From Shewanella halifaxensis HAW-EB4 (GTDB taxonomy: Bacteria; Pseudomonadota; Gammaproteobacteria; Enterobacterales; Shewanellaceae), in NCBI RefSeq assembly GCF_000019185.1, contig NC_010334.1, positions 3,596,001 to 3,660,000 of the forward strand: a DNA stretch of 64,000 nt, read 5' to 3'. Of this stretch, positions 46,538 through 55,863 are shown piece after piece (position 1 is the first letter of the stretch; each line of letters opens with the position of its first letter). The position numbers and the translations under genes are program-made. The notes under the pieces are model-generated. The model did no database searches and was not told the DNA's origin. It saw only the letters and a list, made by a program, of their open reading frames with translations.

Positions 46538-47353
46538 CTACCACTTAAATGACAGGCCAAATTCATAGAAATTTTCGCTATTAGGAAAGTAGGTATAGGT
46601 AAAATAAGGAGATAACTTCCATACCTCAGTGGTTAAAGTAATTTCGTGATAGTTGTAATTTCCTTTACTTAACCTGCTTATTCTTTTGTCATCATATTCG
46701 AAGTCAGGAATATGGATCTCTCGCTGTACTCTATCCCCTGTAGTCTCATATACATGGTTATAACTATAACTAACGTTCAATCGTTCAAGAGCTCTCCAAG
46801 AAAATCCCAGCATAAAATCTATAGTATCTGAAGGTGAATATGAACCATCGACTTGGATAGACTTTCCATCGTATTGGAAGTCATAGCTCAAGGTAGACCA
46901 GTTGTAGTTTGTATCAGCCATCAAAATCACAGTTTCACTCACCGGAATGCCAGCGAACACCCCTGCACTATAGCCACCACGATTCGCCTTTGCAGTGACT
47001 TCAGTAAACATAAATGCGTTATAGAAGCTTTTACCTACTCCTGCTTCCCAAAACTCATTATTGTCATACTCACCAAACACACGCCAAGTCTCACCAATAT
47101 CAAAACTCGCGTTTAAGGTGTAGACCGCTTCACCGTCCTGCATCTTCACATCTAGCCCGACAGACTTGTACAGTGGCTCACTGTCATCTTCTTGACCTAT
47201 TTCAATTCCCTTCGGTGGGAAGATAAGCTCGATATCACTTGAGATAGAGGTGGCTTGGGCATTGGTGACAAAGCAGACACTGAGTATAAGCACACAGATG
47301 CTAACAGCCCTTTGCTTCCTAACCCTTTTTGAAAGAAATTCAGATATGTTCAT
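46538..47353 (-). CDS. Putative outer-membrane beta-barrel protein
   Basis: This 271-aa protein has a long signal peptide (1-35, ending NAQA|TSI) and then alternating aromatic and polar strands. The protein ends GLSFKW, with a terminal aromatic typical of BAM substrates. About ten amphipathic strands are visible. I do not recognise a family. It follows the lipoprotein gene on the same strand (187-bp gap), so the two may form a surface module. No enzymatic motifs. Confidence 0.72.
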   Translation of the reverse strand: MNISEFLSKRVRKQRAVSICVLILSVCFVTNAQATSISSDIELIFPPKGIEIGQEDDSEPLYKSVGLDVKMQDGEAVYTLNASFDIGETWRVFGEYDNNEFWEAGVGKSFYNAFMFTEVTAKANRGGYSAGVFAGIPVSETVILMADTNYNWSTLSYDFQYDGKSIQVDGSYSPSDTIDFMLGFSWRALERLNVSYSYNHVYETTGDRVQREIHIPDFEYDDKRISRLSKGNYNYHEITLTTEVWKLSPYFTYTYFPNSENFYEFGLSFKW

Positions 47354-47540
47354 ATGGTGTCGCTCTCAAAAATCAATCACGTCTGCCCCAAAGTGAGGCA
47401 GACAAAAGGTGTACCTAGATTCATAACAAAGTCGTTATTGACTTTAACGCTTATGCTGAGGTTTCAGCTTCAAGGTGTTCACTCTTGACTTAATAGCCTG
47501 TCGTTGAGCTTGTGACAAGCTATCGACTTTAGGTGCTTTA

Positions 47541-48116
47541 TCACCTCCCCCCCCAACCTGCATCGATTTCTGACCTCTCCCAATCAATGCGGATTTGACC
47601 AAGATCATTTTGATAGATCACATAAGTATTATCCCAAGACATTGCACCATCACGTACCGTATAAGTACCGTCACCATTTGGTTCAATGATGGCTATAGTT
47701 TTACCATCCTCTTTACGATAGATTTTGGCTTGCCCATTCTCTTCATCAATAACGAGCTCGAATGGGTTCACATCAGGCTTAGGTTTATTAGCATTCCCCC
47801 AGCCATCATCTTCACCAAACTCAGGAGAGTTATCAGCTGGCTTATCACCTATATCAGGGCGTTCTTTACTCGCACCCCAATCTGGCGTTTCACCAAAATC
47901 TGGCAAGCCGAAATCAGGATCTGTTTCAGGTAAGTCATTATCGGGAGCGATTTCAATGGGATTACTCGGCGTACCGGGGATCTCTATTGGTAGATCTAGG
48001 CCTGGATTATCAAAACCAGGATCAGTGTTGTCTTTAACTGAAGATGTTGAACTACAGGCTGATAATAGAAACACTGAAAGTAACGCGCTTACTAGGCTTG
48101 TCTTTTTAAAGTTCAT
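47541..48116 (-). CDS. Pro/Asp-rich lipoprotein with homopolymer-limited C-terminus
   Basis: This 191-aa protein has lipobox LLSAC (C21), followed by a low-complexity linker (about 30-115) dominated by Pro, Asp, Gly and PDFG/PDWG-type repeats. A compact C-terminal domain follows (about 118-190; VIDEENGQAKIYRKEDGKT, then YTVRDGAMSWDN). Read as given it stops in a TGA straight after a G8 run (plus-strand C8 at 47547-47554). With one G fewer, the frame continues about 30 codons to a TAA at 47444. The full-length product may therefore be the longer form. Function unknown; probably surface exposed. Confidence 0.75.
   Translation of the reverse strand: MNFKKTSLVSALLSVFLLSACSSTSSVKDNTDPGFDNPGLDLPIEIPGTPSNPIEIAPDNDLPETDPDFGLPDFGETPDWGASKERPDIGDKPADNSPEFGEDDGWGNANKPKPDVNPFELVIDEENGQAKIYRKEDGKTIAIIEPNGDGTYTVRDGAMSWDNTYVIYQNDLGQIRIDWERSEIDAGWGGR
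47547..47554. repeat. Homopolymer C8 (G8 on the coding strand) near the lipoprotein stop
   Basis: Eight consecutive C on the plus strand lie 3 bp from the TGA stop of the minus-strand lipoprotein gene. Such tracts slip during replication and can switch the reading frame. Confidence 0.95.
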
Positions 48117-48587
48117 AATGTGTGCTCTCTTAAGTAAGTTAAAACGCTAGGCAAATTGCCTTTAGCCAAAGGATCGAGTGGAATTAACCACAGCTAACTA
48201 TTCGATAGACATATGCTAACGATATAAGAGCAGGAAAATAATAGTGCCAGATAGGCTTAACACATTCACACTATGAATGTATAAAACCTAAATAAATGAA
48301 TTACGAGCTTAAAAAGAAGAGTTCAATATAAAGAGTTATGGTTAATATACTCACCAATCATATCCATATATTTTTTACGGTAACGACTAAACCCCTCATT
48401 TAATTTGAAAGGTTGAGTCAAAAAGTGATTTTTATTGCGGATTCCATCAGTATGTGAGGCTTTACTTATTAAACCGTATCCAGTAGCCAGGTTCATAGAA
48501 ACAATTCTATAGAAGCGTTGATGTTAAATTTTTGCTTGCATTTCGCTTTGTCCTGATTACGTTCAGGCCTTAGCCAGATCTAGTCGT
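48117..48587. other. Intergenic region between LysR regulator 1 and the lipoprotein gene
   Basis: A 471-bp stretch with no convincing gene or terminator. It is AT-rich and contains a small imperfect hairpin (ACATTC/GAATGT near 48268-48280). Nothing further is recognisable. Confidence 0.3.
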
Positions 48588-49493
48588 TCATTCATCTACT
48601 AATGACGTTATCTGCTCTCTAAGCCAAATATGGGCAGGATTACGGTTATGCTTCTTTTTCCACACCAGTTCAATATCTAGTGGCTTAGTATTAAAAGGAA
48701 GTGGAAGTAGCTGAAGATTGAACACTTTTTCAAAATCATTTGAATAATTTCTAGGAGCAACCCCAATAGCATCACTGGTCGAAACTGCCGAGAACAAGCT
48801 CAACATCGATGATTTACTGCTATAAACCTTACGATTAGGTAGTACCTCTTCACTAAGAATATCAACTGCGGTGCGATTAAATCGTCTCAGCTTAACGAAT
48901 ACATGCCTTTCTGCAAAAAACTGCTCCCAAGATATCGACTCCTGTATCCTCGGATGCTCTTTACTTGCAACGCAAACTGCCGCCTCTTGTATCAACAGTT
49001 TACGTTCAAAGCGATTATCTTCAGGCAAGCCGATATCGATAACGAGATCCGCTTGTTCAAGAGTAAGTAACTCAAGAATTTCACTATCAAAATCAGGTGG
49101 TTCTCGGAATATAATCTCTATAGGTAGATCTTTGACCAGTTCATCAAGCCGCCTTTGTAGCATATGGGCAATAACATCATTGGCGAGAACCACAAACTGG
49201 CGTTCAGAAGTGTTAGGATCAAATCCCTCTAACCCATTGATTGTCTGTTCAATATTACAGAAAGAATCATTGAGCTGTTCAAAAAGATAGTTCGCCATGG
49301 CGGTAGGTTTAATATTTCGGCCCGCACGAACAAATAACTCCTCTCCTACGACGGCTTTAAAACGATTGATTGCATTGCTTACAGAGGGCTGAGTCAAGTC
49401 AAGCTCCTCAGCTGCTAAGGTATAAGACCCCGTACGACAAACAGCTAAAAACACTCTTAAGAGGTTTACATCAAACTGCTTTTGTTGTGTCAT
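48588..49493 (-). CDS. LysR family transcriptional regulator 1
   Basis: This 301-aa LTTR has an N-terminal winged HTH (about 1-65: AAEELDLTQPSVSNAINRF) and a periplasmic-binding-like effector domain (about 95-300). The DVNLLRVF opening places it with the NodD/NahR-like branch. It is a close paralogue of the next gene upstream, with matching blocks such as ELDLTQ.SVSNAI and VGEELF.R.GR. Target and effector are unknown; the neighbouring alkylsulfatase is a possible target. Confidence 0.9.
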   Translation of the reverse strand: MTQQKQFDVNLLRVFLAVCRTGSYTLAAEELDLTQPSVSNAINRFKAVVGEELFVRAGRNIKPTAMANYLFEQLNDSFCNIEQTINGLEGFDPNTSERQFVVLANDVIAHMLQRRLDELVKDLPIEIIFREPPDFDSEILELLTLEQADLVIDIGLPEDNRFERKLLIQEAAVCVASKEHPRIQESISWEQFFAERHVFVKLRRFNRTAVDILSEEVLPNRKVYSSKSSMLSLFSAVSTSDAIGVAPRNYSNDFEKVFNLQLLPLPFNTKPLDIELVWKKKHNRNPAHIWLREQITSLVDE

Positions 49494-49583
49494 TGCTTTC
49501 CCTCTATCTTAGCGCTTAACCGTTGAACCATATTTAAGCAAATAATTCACTTTAACACACTATCTAAACTCGGATTAACCTAC

Positions 49584-50486
49584 TTATTTAATTAACTTTA
49601 GTATCGTATTTCTCAACCAAATATTGGCTGGGTTTTGCTCGAGCTTATGGCTCCATACCATGTAATATTCGATAGGCTCAACATCAAAGGGCAACTCAAA
49701 TACCTGTAGGCCAAACAATTCTGCATATTCATCGGTATAGGATTGAGAGGCGATAGCTAAGGCATCACTTTTAGAGGCCACGGCCATCATACTTAAAATC
49801 GATGATTGCTCACTGTGCATCTGTCTCGCCGGTAGAACATGTTTAGTCAGTAGATCTGCAACGCTAAGGTTATAGCGGCGCATCTTAAAAATAATATGCT
49901 TTTCACTAAAATACTGCTCTTGGGTAATCGCCCCTGTGATGCGCGGGTGGCCTTTTCTGGCCACACACACCAACTTATCTTGCATCACCTTTTGGCTCTT
50001 AAAAGATGCTGATTCAGGTAACCAAATATCCAGTGCTAGGTCGACTTTCTCAAGCTGCAACTCCATCTGCAACTCTTCCTCAATTAATGGCGGCTCACGA
50101 AATACAATATTGATTGAGAGCCCTTCTAACGCTTGCTCAACTAAGCCTTGCAGTAGCTGAATTGCTGACTCACTGGCATAGACATAGAAGGTACGTTCAC
50201 TGGTACTGGCTTCAAATACCTCAAAACTTGAAGCGACCTGTTCGATTTCAGACACAGGACTCGCAAGCTGCTGATATAAGTTCATCGCACTCGCCGTAGG
50301 TTTCACTCCTCTACCAACGCGAATAAACAGCTCTTCCCCCACCGATAACTTAAGACGCGCAATGGCATTACTCACCGACGATTGAGTCAGGTCTAACTCC
50401 TCGGCTGCGCGGCTAAATGATGACGTACGGTACACCGCAGTAAAAATGCGAAATAAATTAAGATCGAATGACTTTTGCTGTGACAT
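49584..50486 (-). CDS. LysR family transcriptional regulator 2
   Basis: This 300-aa LTTR starts MSQQKSFDLNLFRIF, with HTH AAEELDLTQSSVSNAIARL. It is divergently transcribed from the alkylsulfatase gene across 199 bp, the usual arrangement for an LTTR and its target operon. The preceding paralogue (90-bp gap) is on the same strand. Effector is unknown; a sulfate ester or its alcohol would be a reasonable guess. Confidence 0.9.
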   Translation of the reverse strand: MSQQKSFDLNLFRIFTAVYRTSSFSRAAEELDLTQSSVSNAIARLKLSVGEELFIRVGRGVKPTASAMNLYQQLASPVSEIEQVASSFEVFEASTSERTFYVYASESAIQLLQGLVEQALEGLSINIVFREPPLIEEELQMELQLEKVDLALDIWLPESASFKSQKVMQDKLVCVARKGHPRITGAITQEQYFSEKHIIFKMRRYNLSVADLLTKHVLPARQMHSEQSSILSMMAVASKSDALAIASQSYTDEYAELFGLQVFELPFDVEPIEYYMVWSHKLEQNPANIWLRNTILKLIK

Positions 50487-50685
50487 AAATATTTCCGCTT
50501 AGCGTTAATAATGGCTGCAGTAATATTCATATTATAAATATTAAAAGTAAAGTTCACCCTAATTATTATTCGAATTTCCCTCGCTATACTGGCTACATTC
50601 AATCGAAAGACGTCTTTTATTGCAGAGTTACCCCAAGGATTAAGACGTAATGCTATGAACCAAATCAATTTACCAAGGAGAACTC

Positions 50686-52671
50686 ATGAAGCAGACTCTA
50701 CTTACTCTCTCAATCTTATCGGTTTTTTCATTCAATGCTGCCGCCGCTCAGCATGAACATGACCACATAACAATCCATTACCATGGTAAAGATGCCACGC
50801 AGCACACCATTGCTCATAACAAGGCCGTAGCAGACACTCTTAACTTTGACGATACTCGTGCATTCGAGCAATCTTCCAAAAACTTAGTGGCAAAGTTCGA
50901 TAAAGCGACCGCTGACATTTTACGAGCCGAATTCGCCTTTATCAGCGATAACACCCCAGATTCGGTTAACCCATCACTATACCGCCAAGCACAACTTAAT
51001 ATGGTGCCAAATGGCCTGTATAAAGTCAGCGATGGCATTTACCAAGTGCGTGGTACCGATTTATCTAACCTCACACTTATTCGCAGTGATAATGGCTGGA
51101 TAGCCTATGATGTATTGCTAACTAAAGAGGCTGCTAAAGCATCACTGCAATTTGCCTTAAAGAACCTGCCAAAAGATGGCGACTTACCTGTTATCGCCAT
51201 GATCTACTCCCATAGCCATGCCGATCACTTTGGTGGCGCTCGCGGCATACAAGAGATGTTCCCTAACGTCAAAGTCTACGGCTCAGATAACATCACCAAA
51301 GAGATTGTTGATGAGAATGTACTCGCCGGTAACGCCATGAGCCGCCGCGCAGCCTACCAATATGGCGCAACACTGGGCAAGCATGATCACGGTATTGTCG
51401 ATGCAGCATTAGGTAAAGGCCTATCGAAAGGTGAGATCACCTATGTGGCGCCGGACTACACCTTAAACGGTGAAGGAAAATGGGAAACGCTCACCATAGA
51501 TGGCCTAGAGATGGTATTTATGGACGCATCAGGTACCGAAGCAGAATCTGAAATGATCACCTATATTCCATCCAAAAAAGCGCTTTGGACTGGAGAACTG
51601 ACTTACCAAGGCATGCACAATATCTATACCCTACGCGGCGCAAAAGTGCGCGATGCTCTGAAATGGTCAAAAGATATTAACGAGATGATTAATGCCTTTG
51701 GTGACGATGTTGAAGTACTTTTTGCATCCCACTCGGCACCGGTCTGGGGTAATCAGGATATCAATGAGTTCTTGCGCTTACAGCGTGATAACTACGGCTT
51801 AGTCCATAACCAAACACTAAGACTGGCTAACGATGGCGTCGGTATTCAGGATATTGGCGATGCAATTCAAGACACGATTCCAGAGTCTATCTATAAGACA
51901 TGGCACACAAATGGCTACCATGGCACTTATAGTCATAATGCCAAAGCGGTTTACAACAAGTACCTAGGTTACTTCGATATGAATCCGGCCAATCTAAATC
52001 CACTACCAACAAAGCTCGAGTCAGCTAAATTTGTTGAGTACATGGGCGGCGCCGATGCTGCGGTAAAACGTGCACAGAACGATTATGCTCAAGGAGAGTA
52101 CCGCTTCGTGGCGACGGCACTGAACAAGGTGGTAACCGCTTATCCTGAAAACGATAAGGCGCGCCAACTACTGGCCGACACTTATGAGCAACTCGGTTAT
52201 CAATCGGAAGGCGCGGGCTGGAGAAACATCTACCTAACAGGCGCACAAGAGCTCAGAGTCGGTATTCAAGCTGGCGCCCCTAAAACTGCATCGGCTGACG
52301 TGATAAGTGAAATGGATATGCCGACACTGTTCGACTTCCTTGCGGTTAAAATTGACAGCCAAGTCGCCGCGAAACACGGCTTAGTGAAGATGAATATCAT
52401 CACCCCAGACACTAAGGACATTCTTTACATTGAACTTAGCAACGGCAACCTAAGTAACGTCGTTGTCGACAAGGAGCAACAAGCCGATGCCAACCTTATG
52501 GTCAACAAGGCGGATGTAAATCGCATTTTGCTTGGGCAGACCACCCTTAAGGCGTTATTAGCAAGTGGCGAGGCTAAGCTGACAGGCGATAAAGATGCCT
52601 TTGGCAAAATTGCCAGCAGCATGGTGGAGTCTAATCCCGCCTTCGAGATTGTGCCAACACCAGTTAAGTAA
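50686..52671 (+). CDS. Secreted alkylsulfatase (metallo-beta-lactamase fold, SdsA1/YjcS type)
   Basis: This 661-aa enzyme has a Sec signal peptide (1-21, AAA|QHEHDH). The metallo-beta-lactamase domain carries the dizinc motif HSHADH (176-181) plus later Glu/His ligands. An alkylsulfatase dimerisation helical domain (about 420-530) and a C-terminal SCP2-like hydrophobic-chain-binding domain (about 540-655) follow. This three-domain layout is that of SdsA1, which hydrolyses primary alkyl sulfates such as SDS, releasing sulfate and the alcohol. AGGAG precedes the ATG. Probably regulated by the divergent LysR gene. A strong terminator follows. Confidence 0.92.
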   Translation: MKQTLLTLSILSVFSFNAAAAQHEHDHITIHYHGKDATQHTIAHNKAVADTLNFDDTRAFEQSSKNLVAKFDKATADILRAEFAFISDNTPDSVNPSLYRQAQLNMVPNGLYKVSDGIYQVRGTDLSNLTLIRSDNGWIAYDVLLTKEAAKASLQFALKNLPKDGDLPVIAMIYSHSHADHFGGARGIQEMFPNVKVYGSDNITKEIVDENVLAGNAMSRRAAYQYGATLGKHDHGIVDAALGKGLSKGEITYVAPDYTLNGEGKWETLTIDGLEMVFMDASGTEAESEMITYIPSKKALWTGELTYQGMHNIYTLRGAKVRDALKWSKDINEMINAFGDDVEVLFASHSAPVWGNQDINEFLRLQRDNYGLVHNQTLRLANDGVGIQDIGDAIQDTIPESIYKTWHTNGYHGTYSHNAKAVYNKYLGYFDMNPANLNPLPTKLESAKFVEYMGGADAAVKRAQNDYAQGEYRFVATALNKVVTAYPENDKARQLLADTYEQLGYQSEGAGWRNIYLTGAQELRVGIQAGAPKTASADVISEMDMPTLFDFLAVKIDSQVAAKHGLVKMNIITPDTKDILYIELSNGNLSNVVVDKEQQADANLMVNKADVNRILLGQTTLKALLASGEAKLTGDKDAFGKIASSMVESNPAFEIVPTPVK

Positions 52672-52704
52672 CTGAAGAACCCTAACTCTACTCTGTTTAC
52701 AGAC

Positions 52705-52736
52705 AAAACGGGGCGCATGATGCGCCCCGTTTTTTA
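52705..52736. terminator. Bidirectional terminator between alkylsulfatase and pfaE
   Basis: AAAACGGGGCGCA pairs with TGCGCCCCGTTTT around a 3-nt loop, with T-run after and A-run before. It separates the two convergent genes. Confidence 0.93.
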
Positions 52737-52763
52737 TTATTCGCTGTTAAGCATTAACGGTTA

Positions 52764-53720
52764 TTAAACCCTTTCTAACAGTGCTTTCAAATCAACACTC
52801 ATTGCCTTGATGCTCACTTGCTTACACTGCCCTACACTGATTGCAAAACGATACTGCTCATCTGATTGCCCGACATCTAAGTGCCCAACATTCAGGTGCC
52901 CGACATCCAGATGCCCAAGCCAGCAGTGCCAATCTTGCGCGGCTTTCATCTTCTGTAGCGGCTGTTCACTCGCAACTTGCTCCTCCTCACTCTCTTGTTG
53001 TGTCGAGAGGGCGATGTTTTGCTTAAGGCGTATAGGTGACGAGCCTAGCTCACTAGTGGCAGCATACGCTAAAGGGCTAACACCTTGAATGACGCCAAGC
53101 TTAAGTGAAGTCTCAACCAAGGTCGAGAAATCAAAGGCAAAAGATTTAAGCGACAGGGCTAAGCCTAAGCCTTTAGCTTTAATGTAAGACTCTTTAAGAG
53201 CCCATAAGTCGAAAAAACGCGCTCGCTGGAACTCTGCTGGCAATGCCAACAGAGCAGCCTTTTCGGGCTCAGAGAAGTAATGGCTTAGAATCGAATAAAT
53301 ATTGGTACTGCTGCGGCAACGCTCAATATCGACCCCAAACTCCACAGCATCCGCCTCGTTGCAGTATTCAGCTTTTAATCTTGGCGGGCAAATCCCCACC
53401 AATAACCAGTCGCCGCTATGACTTAAATTAAAATGGATCCCAGTTTGTTTAAACTGAGCTTCACTTAATCTAGGTTTACCTTTGTCACCATACTCGAAAC
53501 ACCAATCAGCAGGCAGAATATCACTGTGTTTAGATAGCAAAGCACGTAGAAAGCCTCTCACCATCAGGGCGTGCTCTTTAGCTTCCTGCTTGATGTAGCG
53601 ATTAACTTTATCAATTTCATCTTGCGGTAGCCAAGTGTTAATCAAGGCTGCAGATTCAGTATCGAGATCCGTGCTGTTTAACGGACAGAAATACAATTTT
53701 ATTGCAGTGAGTTCAGACAA
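52764..53720 (-). CDS. pfaE: 4'-phosphopantetheinyl transferase PfaE
   Basis: This 318-aa Sfp/EntD-type transferase converts apo-ACP to holo-ACP by moving phosphopantetheine from CoA. Mg-binding FGVDIE (D131, E133) and WALKESYIKAKG (W173, K176, E177, K181) are intact. Its location by pfaR-pfaA makes it the PfaE that activates the PfaA ACP domains. It is longer than typical PfaE, with a C-terminal insert (about 240-285) that includes a Glu/Gln-rich stretch and a 5-residue tandem repeat HLDVG-HLNVG-HLDVG. Convergent with the alkylsulfatase gene. Confidence 0.93.
   Translation of the reverse strand: MSELTAIKLYFCPLNSTDLDTESAALINTWLPQDEIDKVNRYIKQEAKEHALMVRGFLRALLSKHSDILPADWCFEYGDKGKPRLSEAQFKQTGIHFNLSHSGDWLLVGICPPRLKAEYCNEADAVEFGVDIERCRSSTNIYSILSHYFSEPEKAALLALPAEFQRARFFDLWALKESYIKAKGLGLALSLKSFAFDFSTLVETSLKLGVIQGVSPLAYAATSELGSSPIRLKQNIALSTQQESEEEQVASEQPLQKMKAAQDWHCWLGHLDVGHLNVGHLDVGQSDEQYRFAISVGQCKQVSIKAMSVDLKALLERV
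52867..52920. repeat. 15-bp tandem repeat inside pfaE
   Basis: About 3.5 units of TGCCCRACATYYARR (52867-52881, 52882-52896, 52897-52911 and a partial). In the pfaE frame they encode HLDVG/HLNVG. In-frame expansion or loss would keep the reading frame. Confidence 0.9.
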
Positions 53721-53835
53721 AACCAGCTCAAATGTGAACGTAGATATATGGGCTATTGTGGCCTGTTTTAATTCAAAACAACAGCCACAAACTCAAATGG
53801 TGCCACAATAGCTCAAACTCCTCGAAACCTCCCCA

Positions 53836-55863
53836 TTAACGCATTAATGTAGCCTGTACCCTATCGGGAACCACATCATAACGGCTAAAGCTCATTGAGA
53901 ACTGCCCCTCTCCTCCAGTCATCGATTTTAATCGAGTAGAATAGTCGGCAACATTTGCAAGCGGCGCTTCCACACTCACCTCAACCATACCATTGGTTTG
54001 CGCCTGAGTGCCGCACACCATGCCTCTAGAAGCACTGATATCACCGGTGATCTCCCCAACGTAGCCCTGCTCTACGCAGATCTGCATATCAACGACAGGC
54101 TCAAGGATCACAGGTTGTGCCGAGGTAACAGCCTCCATAAAGGCTCGCTTGCCCGCCATGACAAACGCTATCTCCTTAGAATCCACGCTATGATGTTTAC
54201 CATCTAATACTGTGACTTTAATATCCTGCATCGGGAAACCACCTACCCCTCCCGCTAACATGGCTTCGCGCACGCCTTTCTCTATCGCTGGAATATATTG
54301 GCTTGGCACAGAACCACCCACCACTTTACTGACAAACTCAAAACCTTGGCCACGGGCCAACGGCTCAACCATCAACTCGACTTCACCAAACTGCCCTGAG
54401 CCTCCCGACTGTTTCTTATGGCGATAACGTGACTTTGCCTCGGCTAAGATGGTCTCTCTGTATGGCACCGCAGGTATATTGGTTTCCATATCCACATTGA
54501 ACACAGTTTGCGCCTTCTCTAGCGCAATTTGCAGATGCAGATCTCCCTGCCCCTGCAGCAGAGTTTGCCCCAGTGCTTCACCTCGAGTGACTCGCAAACT
54601 GGGATCTTCTGCCACAAGTTTATTCAACACCTCAGATAACTTTTGTTCATCGCCACGTCGTTTAGGGGAAACTGCTAGGCCGAAAATAGGCTGAGGTAGT
54701 GCGTTCTCTGGCATGTGAAAATCATCTTCATCATGACTGTCGTGCAACACCACACCGATCTCAAGCTCTTCGACTTTGGCAATGGCATAGATATTCCCTG
54801 GTATCGCTTGAGCCACATCAATATGCTTCTCACCTTGTAATTTAATCAGGTGAGCCACTTTAAATGGCTTACGCCCTTGACCGATATATAGCTTCATCCC
54901 CACATTGATTGTGCCTTGATATAAACGAAATACCCCCATACGCCCAAAGAATGGGTCAACTGCGACCCTAAATACGTGGGCGAGTACGTGCTCGTTAGGA
55001 TTCTGATTGACTGTGACAGCTTTAGCGTTATCGCCAAAACCTTTTACAAATTGCGGTGGGTTAGCCTCTAGAGGGTTAGGCATTAATTTAATAAGGATCT
55101 CTAACAGCGAACTGATCCCTATCTCTTTTTCGGCACTGGTAAAGCAAACTGGGACTAAGTTGCCTAAGCGTAATGCCGTTTCAAGTGGAGCATGCAGCTG
55201 CTCTGGGGTTAACGATTCGCCCTGCTCAAGATAGAGCTCCATTAACAGCTCATCTTCTTCAAGCACGGTATCAACCAATTCATCTCGGGCACATTCGGCG
55301 CCAATAAAAGCGGTTTGAGCTTGTGGGTCACAGTGCAAATAGCAATCCACTACCCCATCACCAGTAACATTAGGCAAGTTAACGGGTAAGCATCGCTGAC
55401 CAAACTGTGCTTGAATCGTTTGTAGCAAAGGCGCTAACGCCGACTCATTGCCATCAATATGATTAATAACGATGAGTACCGCTTTACCTTGACGACGGGC
55501 AGCTTCGAAGGCTCTTTTGGTTATCGCCTCTATGCCAACCCCTGCGTGGATCACCAAAACAACAGATTCAACGCCTGGTAACGGCAACAAGGCTCGACCA
55601 AAGAAGTCAGGTAATCCAGGGGTGTCTATGATGTTGATGTGGTGATTGGCGTAATCGAGATTGAGGAATGAAGGTTCTAAACTATGGCGGTGAGATTTTT
55701 CTTGGGCAGTGAAATCAGCGTGATTAGTGCCCTTATCGACCCTGCCTTTTAATGTTATCGCCTCTGCACGAAAAAGAAGCGCCTCTAACAGAGAAGATTT
55801 TCCAGATCCAGTGTGTCCAAGCACAGCCAGATTTCGGATCTGCTCGGTAGTAAATTCAGCCAT
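53836..55863 (-). CDS. Elongation factor G-like GTPase (EF-G paralogue)
   Basis: This 675-aa five-domain EF-G-type protein has G1 GHTGSGKS (16-23), G3 DTPGLPDF (80-87) and G4 NHID (134-137), then domains II-V with a complete C-terminus. Canonical EF-G has GHIDAGKT, DTPGHVDF and NKMD. Here the catalytic His is Leu84 and the Lys of NKxD is His. The changes put it in the EF-G-like paralogue group (such as Thermus EF-G-2 and mycobacterial FusA2) rather than the housekeeping FusA. Role unknown; perhaps a specialised ribosome factor. It sits between pfaE (115-bp gap, same strand) and divergent pfaR. Confidence 0.9.
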   Translation of the reverse strand: MAEFTTEQIRNLAVLGHTGSGKSSLLEALLFRAEAITLKGRVDKGTNHADFTAQEKSHRHSLEPSFLNLDYANHHINIIDTPGLPDFFGRALLPLPGVESVVLVIHAGVGIEAITKRAFEAARRQGKAVLIVINHIDGNESALAPLLQTIQAQFGQRCLPVNLPNVTGDGVVDCYLHCDPQAQTAFIGAECARDELVDTVLEEDELLMELYLEQGESLTPEQLHAPLETALRLGNLVPVCFTSAEKEIGISSLLEILIKLMPNPLEANPPQFVKGFGDNAKAVTVNQNPNEHVLAHVFRVAVDPFFGRMGVFRLYQGTINVGMKLYIGQGRKPFKVAHLIKLQGEKHIDVAQAIPGNIYAIAKVEELEIGVVLHDSHDEDDFHMPENALPQPIFGLAVSPKRRGDEQKLSEVLNKLVAEDPSLRVTRGEALGQTLLQGQGDLHLQIALEKAQTVFNVDMETNIPAVPYRETILAEAKSRYRHKKQSGGSGQFGEVELMVEPLARGQGFEFVSKVVGGSVPSQYIPAIEKGVREAMLAGGVGGFPMQDIKVTVLDGKHHSVDSKEIAFVMAGKRAFMEAVTSAQPVILEPVVDMQICVEQGYVGEITGDISASRGMVCGTQAQTNGMVEVSVEAPLANVADYSTRLKSMTGGEGQFSMSFSRYDVVPDRVQATLMR

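Noticed and set aside
52025..52718. Two minus-strand ORFs over the alkylsulfatase 3' end
   Set aside because: Antisense to the conserved SCP2-like domain, with one reaching into the bidirectional terminator; shadow frames.
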